A stretch of 64,000 nt of DNA, taken from NCBI GenBank assembly GCA_029953675.1, contig JAMWBK010000004.1, forward strand, positions 1,798,001 through 1,862,000, written 5' to 3'. This DNA is from Rhodosorus marinus (lineage: Eukaryota > Rhodophyta > Stylonematophyceae > Stylonematales > Stylonemataceae). How positions within the stretch are numbered: the first letter of the stretch is position 1; every line of letters begins with the position of its first letter. Below are positions 24,581 through 37,400 of the stretch, one piece after another. The position numbers and the translations under genes were made by a program. The notes under the pieces are model-generated. The model was not told the DNA's origin. It saw only the letters and a list, made by a program, of their open reading frames with translations, and ran no database searches.

Positions 24581-26113
24581 TTAAGCTCCCGTCTGTATTA
24601 TCTAGCTCATACTCCATCCGTTGTCTCGTGGCTTGACATCCGGTACTTACATGATTGTTAGGAGCGACACACGAGGAATAGGAGACACCCTGAACGTAGG
24701 GATTTATATATCTCATTTGAAAAGTAGGTTTGAGTTCGGCTAGTACGTATCGAAAAACTAATCGATCTTCCTTCCTATTACTATTTTTTTTGGAGTGACA
24801 CCTAAAACCAGCATGCCTCAGTTGTGTGCGTGTGACAATGACTTTGTCACCTTCATACACCAGCATGGTATTAATGTGACAAAGTCTTCGTCATGGCCGG
24901 AATAGGGCCAAGGACATCTGAATGATCGATATCAACTACTCTCAATATGCTTTCCTTTCGCAGGCTGAGACGGGTGCTAAATGGTTTTGTCACCTTCGTA
25001 GACGAGTACAGCAGACACGCAAGGGTCTATGGAATTGGGCAGAAAACTGAGGCGTGCTGACCTTCGGGTGCACTCGAACAATACTAAATAGTCAATTACT
25101 AATAATTACTAACCCGCGTTACAAGCCGAACCCAATGAAGTCACCCCCCCGTTACCACACATTTTCTACGACCCCGCAAATTGCTACACCCCCCTTATAA
25201 AGTATCTGTAAAATCTTCCGCACCACATTTAATATCATATAGAAGTAATTTTGTTATACCTTCCAGCACTAACTCGTCTTCTTAGACAAACCCGTAACAG
25301 ATTTTGCCGATAGATGCATCTTCAAAGCATCGATTCCACCATGCCCTGGAGGAATTGTCTTTTTGGCGGCATAAACCCCCCAAAGTAACGTCCAATCCAA
25401 CCTAAAACCTTGTATTGCTAAATTTATCTAAACGTACAATGGGACAGTCTGTCTCCTTTTCTGAATGAAATTGATGACTTTTGTTCACAGCCCGCTTTCT
25501 CGCGGTTGCTGTTTGCGTCTCGAACTGAACGCTTTCAAAGAAGACAACTGAAGTACTGGAAAAATTAACACTTATTCGTTTGTATGATATGTAAAACACT
25601 CTCCCATCCATTCAATGCTGTTTCTGATGAGAGGAAGAATGGTTTCAATCTGCGTATCTCTGAGCGTGGAAAAGGAGAGGAAGCATTGCCGCCTTTCCCT
25701 CAGATCCCCCTCCTCCACACACCCACCGAGGATGGAGCTTGATTTTGCATCTATGTATATCCTTGAGAGGGAGACCGTTTCACCGCGTGGTGATATCTTC
25801 TCAGTTCCAATTTTCTCCTGAATTTTCCCTTCACCGCGTGGCTAACATGAACTGGTTGCTCTCTTTAAAGAGTTTGGCGTTGCCCTCCCCAACTGAATGG
25901 AATCTGCCGGTCCCGTGGAAGGTTGAAAACATTTAGTTCGATCTTTCCGTCTGCTGAGACAGATTCGTTTCGTTGGGGAGGGTGACGAGGGTTTGGAAGG
26001 AAGGATGGGATTGTAGTCTTCTTTTAGATTTGTTGTAGTGTTGAATTGAAGGGTTTGCGTGATTTGAAGAGGAGGTTTTTTTTTCTCCTTGTTTTCCGAC
26101 TTCGAAGTTCGGG
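24581..26113. other. intergenic between small ORF and VHS/GAT gene
   Basis: Mostly AT-rich, with no gene model. Two diverged copies of a ~25-nt sequence occur at about 24842-24866 and 24983-25007 (core TTTGTCACCTTC). The first copy also forms an 11-bp inverted repeat with 24880-24890. Runs of C occur near 25141-25150 and 25185-25195. The 3' end carries the promoter of the VHS/GAT gene. Confidence 0.35.
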
Positions 26114-27898
26114 ATGGCGGAAGGGGAAAAGAAGGGAGGAATGTTTTTAAAGTCGTTGAGGCCCAAGACCTCAAAGCCGGCTCCAGAGCCTTCCGAGAAT
26201 CGTGTTTTAGACAAGATGGTGAAGGAGTTGGTGGACGATGTGCTGAGGACCGGTAGGTGCATGTTGATGGCATATGAGATATTTCTGCCCTCGTGACCCT
26301 TCAGCCTCACGGGTGTTTATGTGCTGATTAAGTTCCCTTTGGCTTGATTAGGACGAAATGGTCACTATGGAGAGGAGCTGAAGGTCAACCTGCTGGAGTT
26401 TTGTAGGTCGGAGCTGACCACTGCCTCGGCGTGTGCCAGAGCGATCCTTCATGCTCTCTCCTTGCGATCGCGGCCAGTGCTGGATATTTTAGATCTCCTG
26501 TATTTCATGGTGAAGAATCTGGCGAATTTCTATAAGCTGGTTGGCAACGATTCCTACTTCAGACTTCTGTGGCAGATCGGGCTCCCTTTGGATCTTGGAA
26601 AGAATGTGAAGAAGATTTTCAAGAGAAAGGATGGTCCTAAGCTGATATCCCCATCTTCGGCTGAAGGTAAACTGCAATCACAGAGGCTGGATACGCAGTG
26701 ATTGGTCGGTGTTGGTCTAAGTTGCTTCGATATGTGATTTGCCCCATACAGCAAAAGAAACGTTGATGCTGATTCGTGCCTGGTCCGAGGAGCTTGAAGG
26801 TGCGGGGATAGCGGATAGGTCGGCTACGTATATCACTGAAGCCTATCGACAAAAACAAAGCGTGGCTGAGTTTCCGGAAGTAGACCAGAGCCGAGGTCCG
26901 TACGTGGCATATGGGGAAGGGCCTCAGCCCACCGCGGCCGCGGCCGCGGCCTCATCTAGTACATCGCGCCGAGGGGTAAGTTTGCCAAAAGCGTGGACTC
27001 TAGTAACGAATTATAGATTTCTCACATGTGGACTCGTCCCTAGGTTTCAAACGCAGAGAACAAGTTGACTCTTGAAGATGCGGAAAACACTGTTTCGCTG
27101 CTGGAGAGTCAGCTGGAAAACGCAGATCCGGCAACGGTAGGCGATGATGACGTAATTGCGCAAGTTGCTGACCAGGTTAGGGTGGAGCTTCTCGACTTTC
27201 AAACGATCATGAGGAACTCGCCCAACGAGGATGTAAGAGCTATTGAAGTCAGTGAGAGGATGCAGGAGAGCCTCAGGAGATATGAGGGAATGGTGAAGGG
27301 GGATATTGTAGCGCCCATCGTGTCGGACTTGGGTCCACCGCAAGCGTCAACCCGTGTAGCTGCAGGCAGCGACGGAAACGTTACCAAGTCTAGATCCACC
27401 GCGTCGGCTCGACCAGTGTATGCGCAAGGATCCGTTCCGGTCGCCACTGGCGCCCCACCACAGGGCTATGGTGCTGGAGCCCCACCAGCCCCACCAACCC
27501 AGACTACACCTCCTCCAGGGTCGTACACTGTGACGTACGCACCTACCGCAGCCCAAGCTCCTGCTCAAGCTCCTCCGCAAGCTCCTTCGCCTCAGCCGTC
27601 TTCTGCTGGAGTTCCTATTGCAGTACCACTCACCGCAGCAGCCGTGGGCGGTGCTGCTACAGCCACTGCTATGTATCAGAGACCCGTTTCTCAAGCACCA
27701 GCGGCCGCGCCGCAAACGGGACCACCAACTGCCCAGCAAACGATTGCTACAACGAAAGCACCTGCACCTGTACCAGCACCAGCACCGGTACCAGCACCAG
27801 CAACTGCCCCTACCCCTGCCCCAGCGCCGGTCTTTATACCTGCTCCAGTGCCAGTCCCTGTCAACGTTCAAAGAGCACCTGCTAGCAAGCCCACGTCT

Positions 27899-27945
<47 letters not shown>

Positions 27946-30615
27946 AGCTCCAGCTCCAGCTCAGCCACGAGTGCCGGTTGTTGCGCCATCTCCTGTGTCC
28001 GTCCCTGTGACCACTCAAAGCGCTCCTGCACCTGCACCAGCTGCTGCACCCGTACCCGCACCAGCACCTGTTGTGGTACCCGCTCCTAAGCCCGCCCCTG
28101 TGACTACTCAAAGAGCTCCTGCTCCTGCTCCTGCTCCTGCATCTAAGTCTGCTCCTGCATCTTCCCCTATTCCTGCCTCTGCCCCTATTCCTGCCTCTGC
28201 ACTGGCACCGGCCAATGCTCCTGCGCCCGCGCCAGCTGTCGTTCGGGCACCAGGGCCAGCACCGGTTGTTGTTCCTGCTCCTGTGCCAGTCCCTGTGAAA
28301 GCCGAAAGAGCTCCAGCTGCTGTACCGGATCCTAAACCTGTTCCTAAACCGGTGCCTGCTTCCGCTCCTGCCGCACCACCAGGCGCTCCTGTTACTGTCG
28401 CGGTTCCTGTAGCAGCTCAATCAACAAAAGAGGTTCCCGAGAAACCTGCTGAACCTGAGGAACCAGCGCCGTCAACTCTGAAGGAGAAATCAACAGACAA
28501 GGGAGACTCAGTCGCTGCTGTGACCATGTCTGCGCCTGTTCCCTCCACCAAAGCAAGCGAAGCAGGGAACGTGAAAACCCTCACGAAGTTAAAATCGTCC
28601 TCAGATGTTCTTGATCAGTCTGCGTCGAAGAAAACGAATCTTGCACCTGAACAAGCTGTGAAGGGCATTCAAACTAGTGAAACGGGGCTAGATTCAGCAG
28701 CGGTCCCTACGGCCAAGGAAGCACCCATACCAGCGCCCGTAGCAGTTCCAGCTCCTGTTCCAAAGTCAGCACCTGCACCAGTTCCGGCTCCGGTAACAAC
28801 ACCAGTTCCGGCTCCTGTACCAGCACCAGTTCCGGCCCCTGTACCAGTGCCAGTACCAGCGCCAGTACCAGCGCCAGCACCAGCACCAGAGTCAGCACCT
28901 GCGCCAGCACCAGCACCCGAGTCAGCACCTGCGCCAGCACCAGCACCAGAGTCAGCACCTGCACCGGAGCCTGCACCAGTTCCGGCTCCGGTAACAACAC
29001 CAGTTCCGGCTCCTGTAGCAGCACCAGTTCCGGCTCCTGTAGCAGCACCAGTTCCGGCCCCTGTAGCAGCAGCAGTTCCGGCCCCTATACCAGTGCCAGT
29101 ACCGGCGCCAGCACCAGCACCAGCACCAGCACCAGCACCAGCACCAGCACCAGCACCAGCATCGGTACCAGCGTCAGTGCAGGTACCAGTACAGGTACCA
29201 GTAGAGGCACCAGCACAGGCCTCAGAACCAGTACCTGCCGCCACCGGACCCACAGAAGTATACGCTCCTGCTCCCCTGCCTGAATCCTATGCAGCATATG
29301 CACATGTTCCTGCCTACGGCGCAAGGGGGGCACCCGCAGAGGTCGTTTACACAACAATACCTCTTGGCCCCCCGGAGGCAGTACAGGGTTCGCCTGTTGC
29401 TGCGCAGCAGTACGGCGACCAGTACATGATACCGCAAGGGCGGATGATGGCAGCTGAGGCTCCGCCGCCACAGCAATATGCGCAAGTTTCTTACGCCGGA
29501 GCACCCCCGCCTGCGCGAGCTGAATCAAGGAGACGAACCGGGATTGATGAACCTGCTGAGTATCAACAATCTAAGCCAAAAGAGCCGAGCCGTAGGAAAT
29601 CCTCGCGTAATGCTCAAGGAGAATTGACGAAGTCAAAGTCATCAAAGAATTCGGGACGAAGCAGCTCTAGGGGAGTCCCGTCTGAGCAAGGTATGAAGAA
29701 ACAGCATTATGGCGCTAAGCCTTTCTCTGTTTGTATTTGAGAAACTTACTCGGCCTGTGGCGTATGCAGCACGTGTTCCTGTCGTGGCTGATCCGGATGG
29801 CATTGAACGGGCCTACATGACAGCACCATCGCAGCCTGTCCCCGCGCCGCAGCTCGTGGCTATCGGGGATCAGTTGTACTACGCTCACACCCAGTACACT
29901 GACGAGTCGGGCCGACCAATACAAGTAAGAAGTGTACCCACGGAACAACCTCCTGCACAAGTTCTATACGCTGGGCAGCCACCGCAGCAGCAGCCGTTGC
30001 AGCAGCCAGTAGTACGCCCGCAGCCTGTTGCAGCACCACCACAGCAACAGTTTGTATATGTTCCTGGAGTTGGCTACCTGCCGGTGAAATCGGAGCAATT
30101 TGCACAAACAAGCGCAGCCCCGCCCCAGTACCAGCAATTGGAGCAGCCTATAGAGAATGCACAACAGGCGCAGTATAAGACCGTTCAGGTGACACCACCG
30201 AGAAGCTCCTCCCGCAACTCTGCGAATTCAGCGATTGCGTCGAATCTTGAGGCGCTCACAAGACCCCAGACTGTTCGACAAGAACCGACCTATACAAGCG
30301 CCCCACCACAGCCAGCAGAGCTTGCTCCGGTTCAGCAACCTCAAGCGGTGGCACCCTCATACCAGTCGATTCAACAGGCGTATCAAACGGTCCCATCAGG
30401 ACAAGCCTACGTGATTGGAGTACCTCAACAAGCGCAACCGCAGCAGGTATGAAACGAACAGGGCTGCTATGCACATGCACTATGCCTCTTGTTGACAAAC
30501 AATTTTAATTCCGTACGTGTTGTAGGTCGTGTACGCACCGCCACAGTACGAACAACAACTGCCGCCGCCTCCTCCTCCAGATCAATACTACACTCAGTAC
30601 TACACTTCTCGCTGA
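26114..30615 (+). CDS. VHS/GAT-domain protein (TOM1-like) with giant Pro/Ala and Gln-rich tail
   Basis: This is a probable ubiquitin-cargo adaptor in endosomal sorting. Six exons (26114-26252, 26352-26666, 26752-26975, 27044-29690, 29770-30446, 30526-30615) sum to 4092 bp, or 1363 residues, all in phase. Residues about 25-190 form a VHS-like helical domain, ending near [13 protein letters not shown] and [12 protein letters not shown] as in TOM1/TOL proteins. A GAT-like helical segment follows (about 230-310), with [13 protein letters not shown] and [15 protein letters not shown]. The remainder is disordered: a Pro-Ala repeat region of more than 500 residues, a basic Ser-rich patch, then a Gln/Pro-rich tail ending in a polyproline stretch and YYTQYYTSR. 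The tail is far longer than in known TOM1-like proteins. Plant TOL proteins also have Gln/Pro-rich tails, which supports the assignment. Confidence 0.85.
27540..29230 (+). repeat. coding Pro/Ala low-complexity repeat with GCTCCG and CCAGCA microsatellites
   Basis: This lies inside exon 4 of the VHS/GAT gene and encodes hundreds of alternating Pro-Ala/Val residues. It includes a hexanucleotide run of GCTCCG/GCTCCA at about 27896-27963 and a CCAGCA run at about 29105-29160. A block of about 40 bp (beginning CAGTTCCGGCTCCGG) occurs identically near 28783 and again near 28978, showing recent segmental duplication. Both strands and several frames stay open through this region, which produces long spurious antisense frames. 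Confidence 0.9.
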
Positions 30616-31890
30616 CTTTTGTACGATGGATTTTGAAAGTTTTGTAGCAACAAGTATTCCTATACTATTCCGCTGATTCCTCGGATACGTTGATCGGCAA
30701 TTTGTTTTTTTTTTGGATGTGAACAAAGAACACAGCAATGGAAGTGTGCTTGATGATTTCAACTGGAAAGAAGAGAAACCATTCCAGACCTGTCAGGAAA
30801 AGTTACTCACGCTGTCACAGCGCGAAAGAGTCGCTCTGCGTGCCTACCACCTCAAGCCCGTGACAAACTATCTGAGAACAGGATCCTTCTAGCACTGCAA
30901 CACCCGACTTTTGAGAAAGGTTTTCCAATGTGTCCCAATCGATTGAACAGAGGCTGACCCCAAGGAGGTTACATCAATCCAATATACATCAAGATTGGAT
31001 GAGTCAATATCCTAAACTTGTGAGTCCACCTACGAGAATCTAGCCGCATTGAGGACAGAACACCAATCATTGTTACTGAAACCCTAAATTCCATGTAAAT
31101 CCGTCAACGATGTTTTTTTCACAGAAAAAAACATTATATCCAGAGAGTTCCCGAACCGGCAACCCTCTCCGCTCCCAACCCCCCCCCACGGACTCCATCT
31201 AAAAATCAGCCGGGGATCTAAAACAACATAATTATTTTAACAAGAAGTATTTTATTCCGGGTACCAAAATAATGTTCACCCCAACCCCCCTATCAACAAC
31301 GAAACACTCAATCGATGACATGACAGGCTGTCCTTTGTTTTTGGCGATTAGTTAAGCGGTTTGGCCGCGTGGTATCAGTAGCCAATATCATAATCCTCGA
31401 TTTGTCCCGGATATTTCTTCTGGAATTTTTAGATCTGGCGAAGGCGCCTTTACGAGATGGGATTCGGGCTTCGGGCGAGTGGAGGATATAGTGCGGACTT
31501 TTTGGGGGGTGTTGAGGGTGGGAGTGGGGAGAGTTGTGGTTGGGATGGGTTGAGGAGGAAGGGAGTGGAGCTGTGAAAGATCTAAGATTGTGAAGAGGAG
31601 GAGATAAGAAGGATAAAGTTTGCTTGTTTTCTGCTTTGGATTTGTTGTTGTTGTTGTTGTTGTTGTGTGCTGGGAGTGTTCTCTGCGAAAGAGTTTCCGA
31701 GCTTGGTTTTGTTTTTAGGTTTTTTTTTTGGCTTGAGTTTGGGTCTGGTTGAGCTTTTGTTTCCTGTTTTGCTTTGTACAATTGGTATTGTCTTGCTTGG
31801 ATCTGCCTGGCTTGTGCTATCTTCGTTTTGATTTGTTCTGTTTTTTTTGGTGGTTGAGGGGGGGGGAGGGTAGTTTATAGGTTTTGAGGA
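30616..31890. other. intergenic between VHS/GAT and RRM genes
   Basis: This 1.27 kb has no supported gene. It contains the 3' end of the VHS/GAT gene and the promoter and leader of the RRM gene. A C tract lies at about 31181-31188. A T- and G-rich plus strand runs from 31600 to 31890. Minus frames at 31308-32055 are compositional. Confidence 0.45.
31642..31666 (+). repeat. (TTG)8 microsatellite in the RRM gene leader
   Basis: Eight consecutive TTG units lie about 225 bp upstream of the RRM protein start codon, within a T/G-rich leader. A slippage-prone repeat; no function is implied. Confidence 0.85.
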
Positions 31891-33779
31891 ATGGAAGGGG
31901 GGGAGGGTGAACAGGTTCCGGACGCTCATGCAGCCGCGGATGATTTGAAACCTGCTTTGGGCGAAGGTGAGGATGAACGCAGAGATGCTCTCCCGGGGGC
32001 GGTAACGGCGAGTTCCGTCGGGGTCGAACTCGGGAATCCGCAAGGTGAAGGCCATCGGAAGCGCTCAGCCCCGAGGAAGGAGGAAGATCCAGATTCAAAG
32101 CAAGGGAAGGTCTTCATTGGCGGGCTCTCGTGGGAGACAAATGAAGATTCACTCAAAGACTATTTCGAAAAGTTCGGCAAGTTGATAGATTGTGTAATTA
32201 TGCGAGACAGGCAGACTGGAAAACCTAGAGGTTTTGGTTTCGTAACATTTGCAGAAGAAGCAGACGCTAAAGCCGCTGTTCAAGAAAGACATGAACTTGA
32301 TGGTCGTGAGGTGGGAATATCTTAGAACTACTTCTAGATCATAGAAATACTGACACACCCCAACCGATGGGCAAGATGGGCCTAGCCAATCTGCCGGATG
32401 CAGTGTCGGAGTGGGCCAATCCACGAGCCCGCTCACGGGTTTTGCGGATCCACTGTCCGAACGACACCTCAAACAGTTTCGAAGGTTTCTAGACTCAGAC
32501 CTTTTAATCTGAAGTGCAGTCCTTGGTATGTTACGTACTTTGATGTTCATAGGTTGAGGCGAAACTTGCAGTTCCACGGAGCGAATCCAATGGTATAGGC
32601 TATCTCTTAATTGTTAACTTCGGAATTACCGCAGCGAGCTAGTGATGGTCATGAGTCACTCGTACAATATTTCGAGAACTCTCGAGATTTCTGCAGAGAT
32701 ATTGAAGTAGAAGATATCAACGGCTATCTCATGGTTCCGATTGAAGTAGGCCGCTGAAAGCAATGGTAGGATCAGGACTAAGTGTTAGTAACTTTTTTTG
32801 TATGTGACAGCGGCGAACAATGCCCCTAGGCCCACGAAGAAGATCTTTGTCGGTGGTCTACCCCATGACATACGTAGCGAGGATTTCAAGGATTTCTTTA
32901 CCAAATACGGTGCGGTAGAAGATGCACAAGTTATGATCGATCATAGAACAGGGAACTCTCGAGGTTTCGGCTTTGTAACCTTTCAAGATGAGGACGCTAC
33001 CGAAAACGTTCTCGGTCGGGGCTCGAACACAACAAAAATTGATATTAACGGGAAAATGGTGGAGGTTAAGAGGGCGGAGAGTAGAAACGCGTTGGTGAGC
33101 TGGACTATCACAGTTTTCATTTCGGAACAACAGCACGTATCTCTTAGGGTAAGTTCGTCTTTCCTTCCTTTGCAACAGTCGAGAAGAGGGGACCAGCAAG
33201 GGAGCGACCAAAGAGGTGATCGAAGAGGCAACTCAGGAGGCTCTGCAAACGCATCCCAGGGCCAGAATTCGATGTCCCAGGGCTCTATGCAGGGGATTAG
33301 TCCACACCTCGCCGCTCAGTACGCGAACTACTATGGAGGAACCGCCGCAGTTTGGCAGCAATGGGCAGCTGCTCAGGCTGCTGCGGCGGTAGCGGCGTAT
33401 CAGCAGGGAGGATCACAGAGTGGTGACCAGGCTGGCTATGGCTCCTCACAATCACCCAGTACAGGAGCAGCAAATATGTATCAGAACCTCTACAACAACG
33501 CCTATGGAGGCTTTCAACCCGGCTCGTATGGGACGGACGGTAAGACTGAAGTACTTGACACCCTCCCTCTCTGCGTTTAGCTTGAACATGCTTGTGTATT
33601 GTGCTTACACCTTAGCGCGGGGAGGGTATGGAGGAGCCGGCGGGGACTTTCAAGGGTCGAGCGGATCAGGGGGATATTCCAATGGTGGAGGTGGTAGGAG
33701 TTCCGGCGGAGGCGGAAGTGCGGGAGGCGGGAGGCAGGGTCAGAGTCGAAACGAGCGATATCACCCTTACGGAAGATAG
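31891..33779 (+). CDS. hnRNP/DAZAP1-Musashi type RNA-binding protein with two RRMs
   Basis: Binds single-stranded RNA, probably in mRNA processing or transport. Five exons (31891-32310, 32553-32592, 32811-33094, 33179-33539, 33616-33779) total 1269 bp, or 422 residues. RRM1 (about residues 70-145) has RNP2 KVFIGGLSW and RNP1 [11 protein letters not shown]2 (about 165-240) has RNP2 KIFVGGLPH and RNP1 RGFGFVTF. The 40-bp exon 2 supplies the end of RRM1 and linker (VEAKLAVPR), as in hnRNP A/DAZAP1 proteins. The C-terminus is Gln/Ala/Tyr-rich then Gly-rich, a prion-like low-complexity tail common in this family. The N-terminal 65 residues are acidic and unconserved. Confidence 0.92.
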
Positions 33780-34448
33780 AAGACATGAGCAGGTGCGCAG
33801 ATATCTTGAACGGAACTTCAACATTCGGTGAGATCAAGGGTGCCGGGTTATTTTGCAATTTTCCTGAAGCGGAACCTTGCTGTGTTCCAGGTCCGCGGTA
33901 AATGTTTGTCTTTTTCTTCCCCCGCTTTTGACGACGTCCAATCTGATGAAGGCACGCGGATATGTTCTTGGCCGGGGCAGAAGTCAGCCTATTTGAGGAA
34001 CGTTCCTGCTCTGTCTGAGTAGCTCGGGGAACAACGTAGCATAAGCGTGAGTTCTAGCAGGGCTTCGGCGTTAACGTTTTGGTTGTCATGTTTCGAGTAT
34101 TTCCACATTCAAAGGGGGTTTAGTTTTTGCACCGGAATAGGGTGTTCTTCAGTGTCATTAAAAGCCCTGTTTTTGCTCTTGGGCTCTCCAGTTTTGGAAA
34201 CCTTTGCAGAAAAACAGTCGAAGCTCAGTCCTGTGGAGAACAGGAGAAAGAGGTGGTTCTATCGATTCACCTTCTTGGCAAAACGAGCTTCGTACATTGA
34301 GTTGCTGGAAGGCCCACTGCAGCATGCAGTCCGAGGCTTCCAGTGGCCAGATGAGAACAGTTTGAAGCGTCGAGACTACATGCCCTTCATTCTACATGTC
34401 TGGCAACACCTTAAAAAAAAGTTACAACACACGATTTACAAACGCTCC
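33780..34448. other. convergent intergenic, RRM and VPS18 3' ends
   Basis: A plus frame at 34047-34532 runs into the antisense of VPS18 and has no homology. No feature beyond probable 3' UTRs. Confidence 0.45.
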
Positions 34449-37400
34449 TCAGCCCGCCGCTGGTGGCGGATCCAAGTCAGAACTTGGCAAGCTTTCGGAA
34501 ACAGACCTAATCATATCCTCTCCGCATGCTAAGCAGCTGCCCTCAGTCACTCCCCTTCGGAACGAGTGCCCACATGAGAATACCTCAACATCTCCGCGAG
34601 TACCAGTCTTTCCCATCTTTCCGCCGCTCTTTGCGCTTTGCTGGTCGCGTATCCTCCGTCCAATTTTGTCCGATGCGAGTAAGAGGTCTTCCGTTGCCGC
34701 CTTGACCTTGGCTGCACTTGAAACATGAAAGCGGAGGGATTCCTTGAGAGCAAGTCTCACTTCGTCGCTCACTTGATCGCGATCAATCGCGTCCGTGCGC
34801 GAGAGGACGTCCTCGATTCTTACGCAGCCCTCACTCCGACCGACCACGCTGATCAGATCCGCTGCATCATAGGATGCTATTCTCTTCCAAAGCTCCTTCG
34901 ATATGGCCTCCCTACTCGCAATTCCAGTATTGCTTGACACCTTGCTTGCGTGCTCTTCTGCCAGGAGGATGTCTCCAGAGCGCAGGGCAATCTCTACGGC
35001 CTCAGAGTGGAGACCCAACAAGCCATAAATCTGTACACAAAGCTTTACAAACCCAGCCCGCCATACCTCGAGCAGAGCAATCCCAAGTGAGAGATTGGAC
35101 AACCACGACTTTTCTTCCGCAACCAGCTTGCATGCCGCTTCCTCGTCCCCAACTTCTACATACACGCGTATGAGAAGACGCCACCAAAAATCTTTGCCGT
35201 GTTCAATGGTTTCGCTCCTTCTTCGTTCCGCCAGCAACCCCTCGAGGAACCATCGAAGTGCCCGCAGCACCTGAAACAAAAAAAACACAGACACAAGGCA
35301 AATGACCCACGAGAACTTGTCACCAAAGAATTTCATGGCCACGCAAACCGAACTAAACCATACTGTGGGCCTTTGAGAGGCTACAAAACGAACCTCCTTG
35401 CGAGCTTCGGGTGCAGCATTTCGTAACGACTGAAGTAGGCTGCCGGTGAGCACAGATGGGTCAATGTGCTCGTTCAGATTTTCAGCCTTCCAAAGTCTTG
35501 CCAATCGCATTGGCTGACCGTTTGCCAGGTACGTAGATGCGTACTCCAACACTTGCGCTCTTTGCTCAGATGTCAGATATCCAGATGTACAAAATCCTTC
35601 AACAACCTGAAAGGCTTGCTGGTAGTTTGCAACCTTCACATGCACCTCGACTGCAGCCTTGTAGTTGCGATGGCAGGTAGCGAGAAAGCTGGCTTCCTCA
35701 TACCTGATGACAATGTGTTAGGCGGGGTTTGTTTTCCTCAAAAACTACTCTTCGGGATTGAACAGACGGAAATCTGGCGTGTTTAGATCTCAACCCACCT
35801 GCCGTGGGAAGCCATGACTTTCATCCCACTGATTGCTGGGATGTCGGAGAAGTTTGTCTCGATGAAGTGGTGGAATTCTCGTTGCAGAAGCAGGAATTCC
35901 TTCGATTCAGCGCTCAGCAACGATATACGCGCGGAATATATTTCAACCTGGAGAAGGCAGATGATTGATCGCTGGCTCGCCTCTGAGCGCGGGACTGTAC
36001 TCAGTCGGGGCACTAAAAAGTCTGTCTGGAGCGAACGGAGCAGCTCCGTATCGTCCCCGCACTTCCTCGCAAGCTTGAGCAGAACGCTTCGAATGGATTT
36101 TTTGGTTTTCGCGTAGAGCTTTGCCTGAACGATCGCGTGCGAGATAAAGCGTGAGCTATGCATGTAGGACGATTGTGTCTATCCCGATGGAATCTCGAGG
36201 CAAAGATACCAGGGATTGAAATCGTCTAGTGTGAAAGAAATTCCCTGGAAAAAGCTTGGCTTACCCCGCGTGAATAATCCCCGGTTTCGAAGAAATGGTC
36301 GCCTTCCTGCTCCAGGATCAAGTCCTTGTTCTCAGAGAGAGCTAGAGCAACATCAAATCTTTTCGCCTCCAGAGCATCTTGAACTACGTTTGCGTTGTCA
36401 TTCGATACTTCGACCATAAGCAACTGGAAACAGAGGAGAACGGTTAGTAGAGGAGCTGGAGTTGGTTGGTGACATGTGCAAGAGGGGCACTTTTTTGTGA
36501 GTAAGTGCTTAAGAGGAACCCGCTGCTGCTATAGAAGATAAAGGATTATGCTCTACAGCACTTACTCCTCCGTGCTTGGTTACCACCCATAGGGATCCGC
36601 TGACTGCATCGCGAGTGAAGGCGACCATTTCGTCAATCCGATGTTCAGCCCGAGACAGGAAGGGTGAAAAGTCCTTCTCAAACTCGACGGCCAGAGTCAG
36701 ACGCTTGACCGCGATGATTTCCACCCTCGTGAGGAGCAGCAAATGATAAGGAGTCAGGATACAGTCCAGAATCGACCGTTTGGTCACCGTGGCCGCGGCT
36801 CCAGAACGTCTGATAACCGATGTGGCCCCGCTTTCAGCGTCCGGTGACGTCAATACGTCAATATCGCCAACAAGAATTTGGTTCTCACAAGAGGTCCACA
36901 TAAAGTACCATGGAACCGAGCCCCTAAGCAGGCAAAACAGTTGCTGACTTGAGCTCGATGCCGTTTCAGACACAGGAATACATCGCACGTAATGTGAGCA
37001 GAGGCACCAACTTTGACGTTGGCCAGTGCAGATGAAGCTGGGGCTCAATTGCTAAACCGTCAGCAGCAGTGGCATCCGCCGTCGTGAACTCGTTCCAGTT
37101 CTCAACGCCCTCTGCTAACGATGACTGGCTACAAACTTGATGATACATGGTGTTCTCAGTGGTAAAGGCAACGAGGACGCCATCTACTACCTGAGCGAGG
37201 AGGTTCCGTGAAAGGAAGAGCGAGGGTTTTTTTCTCAGTTCTATACTCTTTCGCGCGCGGCTTTCTCCGCACGAACAGTTCTCGTTGTAGTCGGGTAATC
37301 CTCGAACGCCGCGTGCAGATGATGTTGTTTCTGTGTACTGATTTCCGGACCTTGCCCGCGACTATGCCGTAGATTGGCTCCTTAGAGGCTGTGGTGGAGA

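Noticed and set aside
27347-28420. Long minus-strand frame of 357 codons, rich in Arg/Ser/Cys/Trp
   Set aside because: It is the antisense of the Pro/Ala repeat, where low-complexity codons keep several frames open. The sense strand encodes the homologous VHS/GAT protein.
28669-29253. Minus-strand Gly/Ala/Thr repeat protein of 194 codons
   Set aside because: Antisense of the same repeat; pure repeat translation with no independent support.
31308-32055. Two overlapping minus frames rich in Asn/Gln/Lys/Ser
   Set aside because: They come from the T/G-rich leader and the first exon of the RRM gene, including the TTG microsatellite; no homology.
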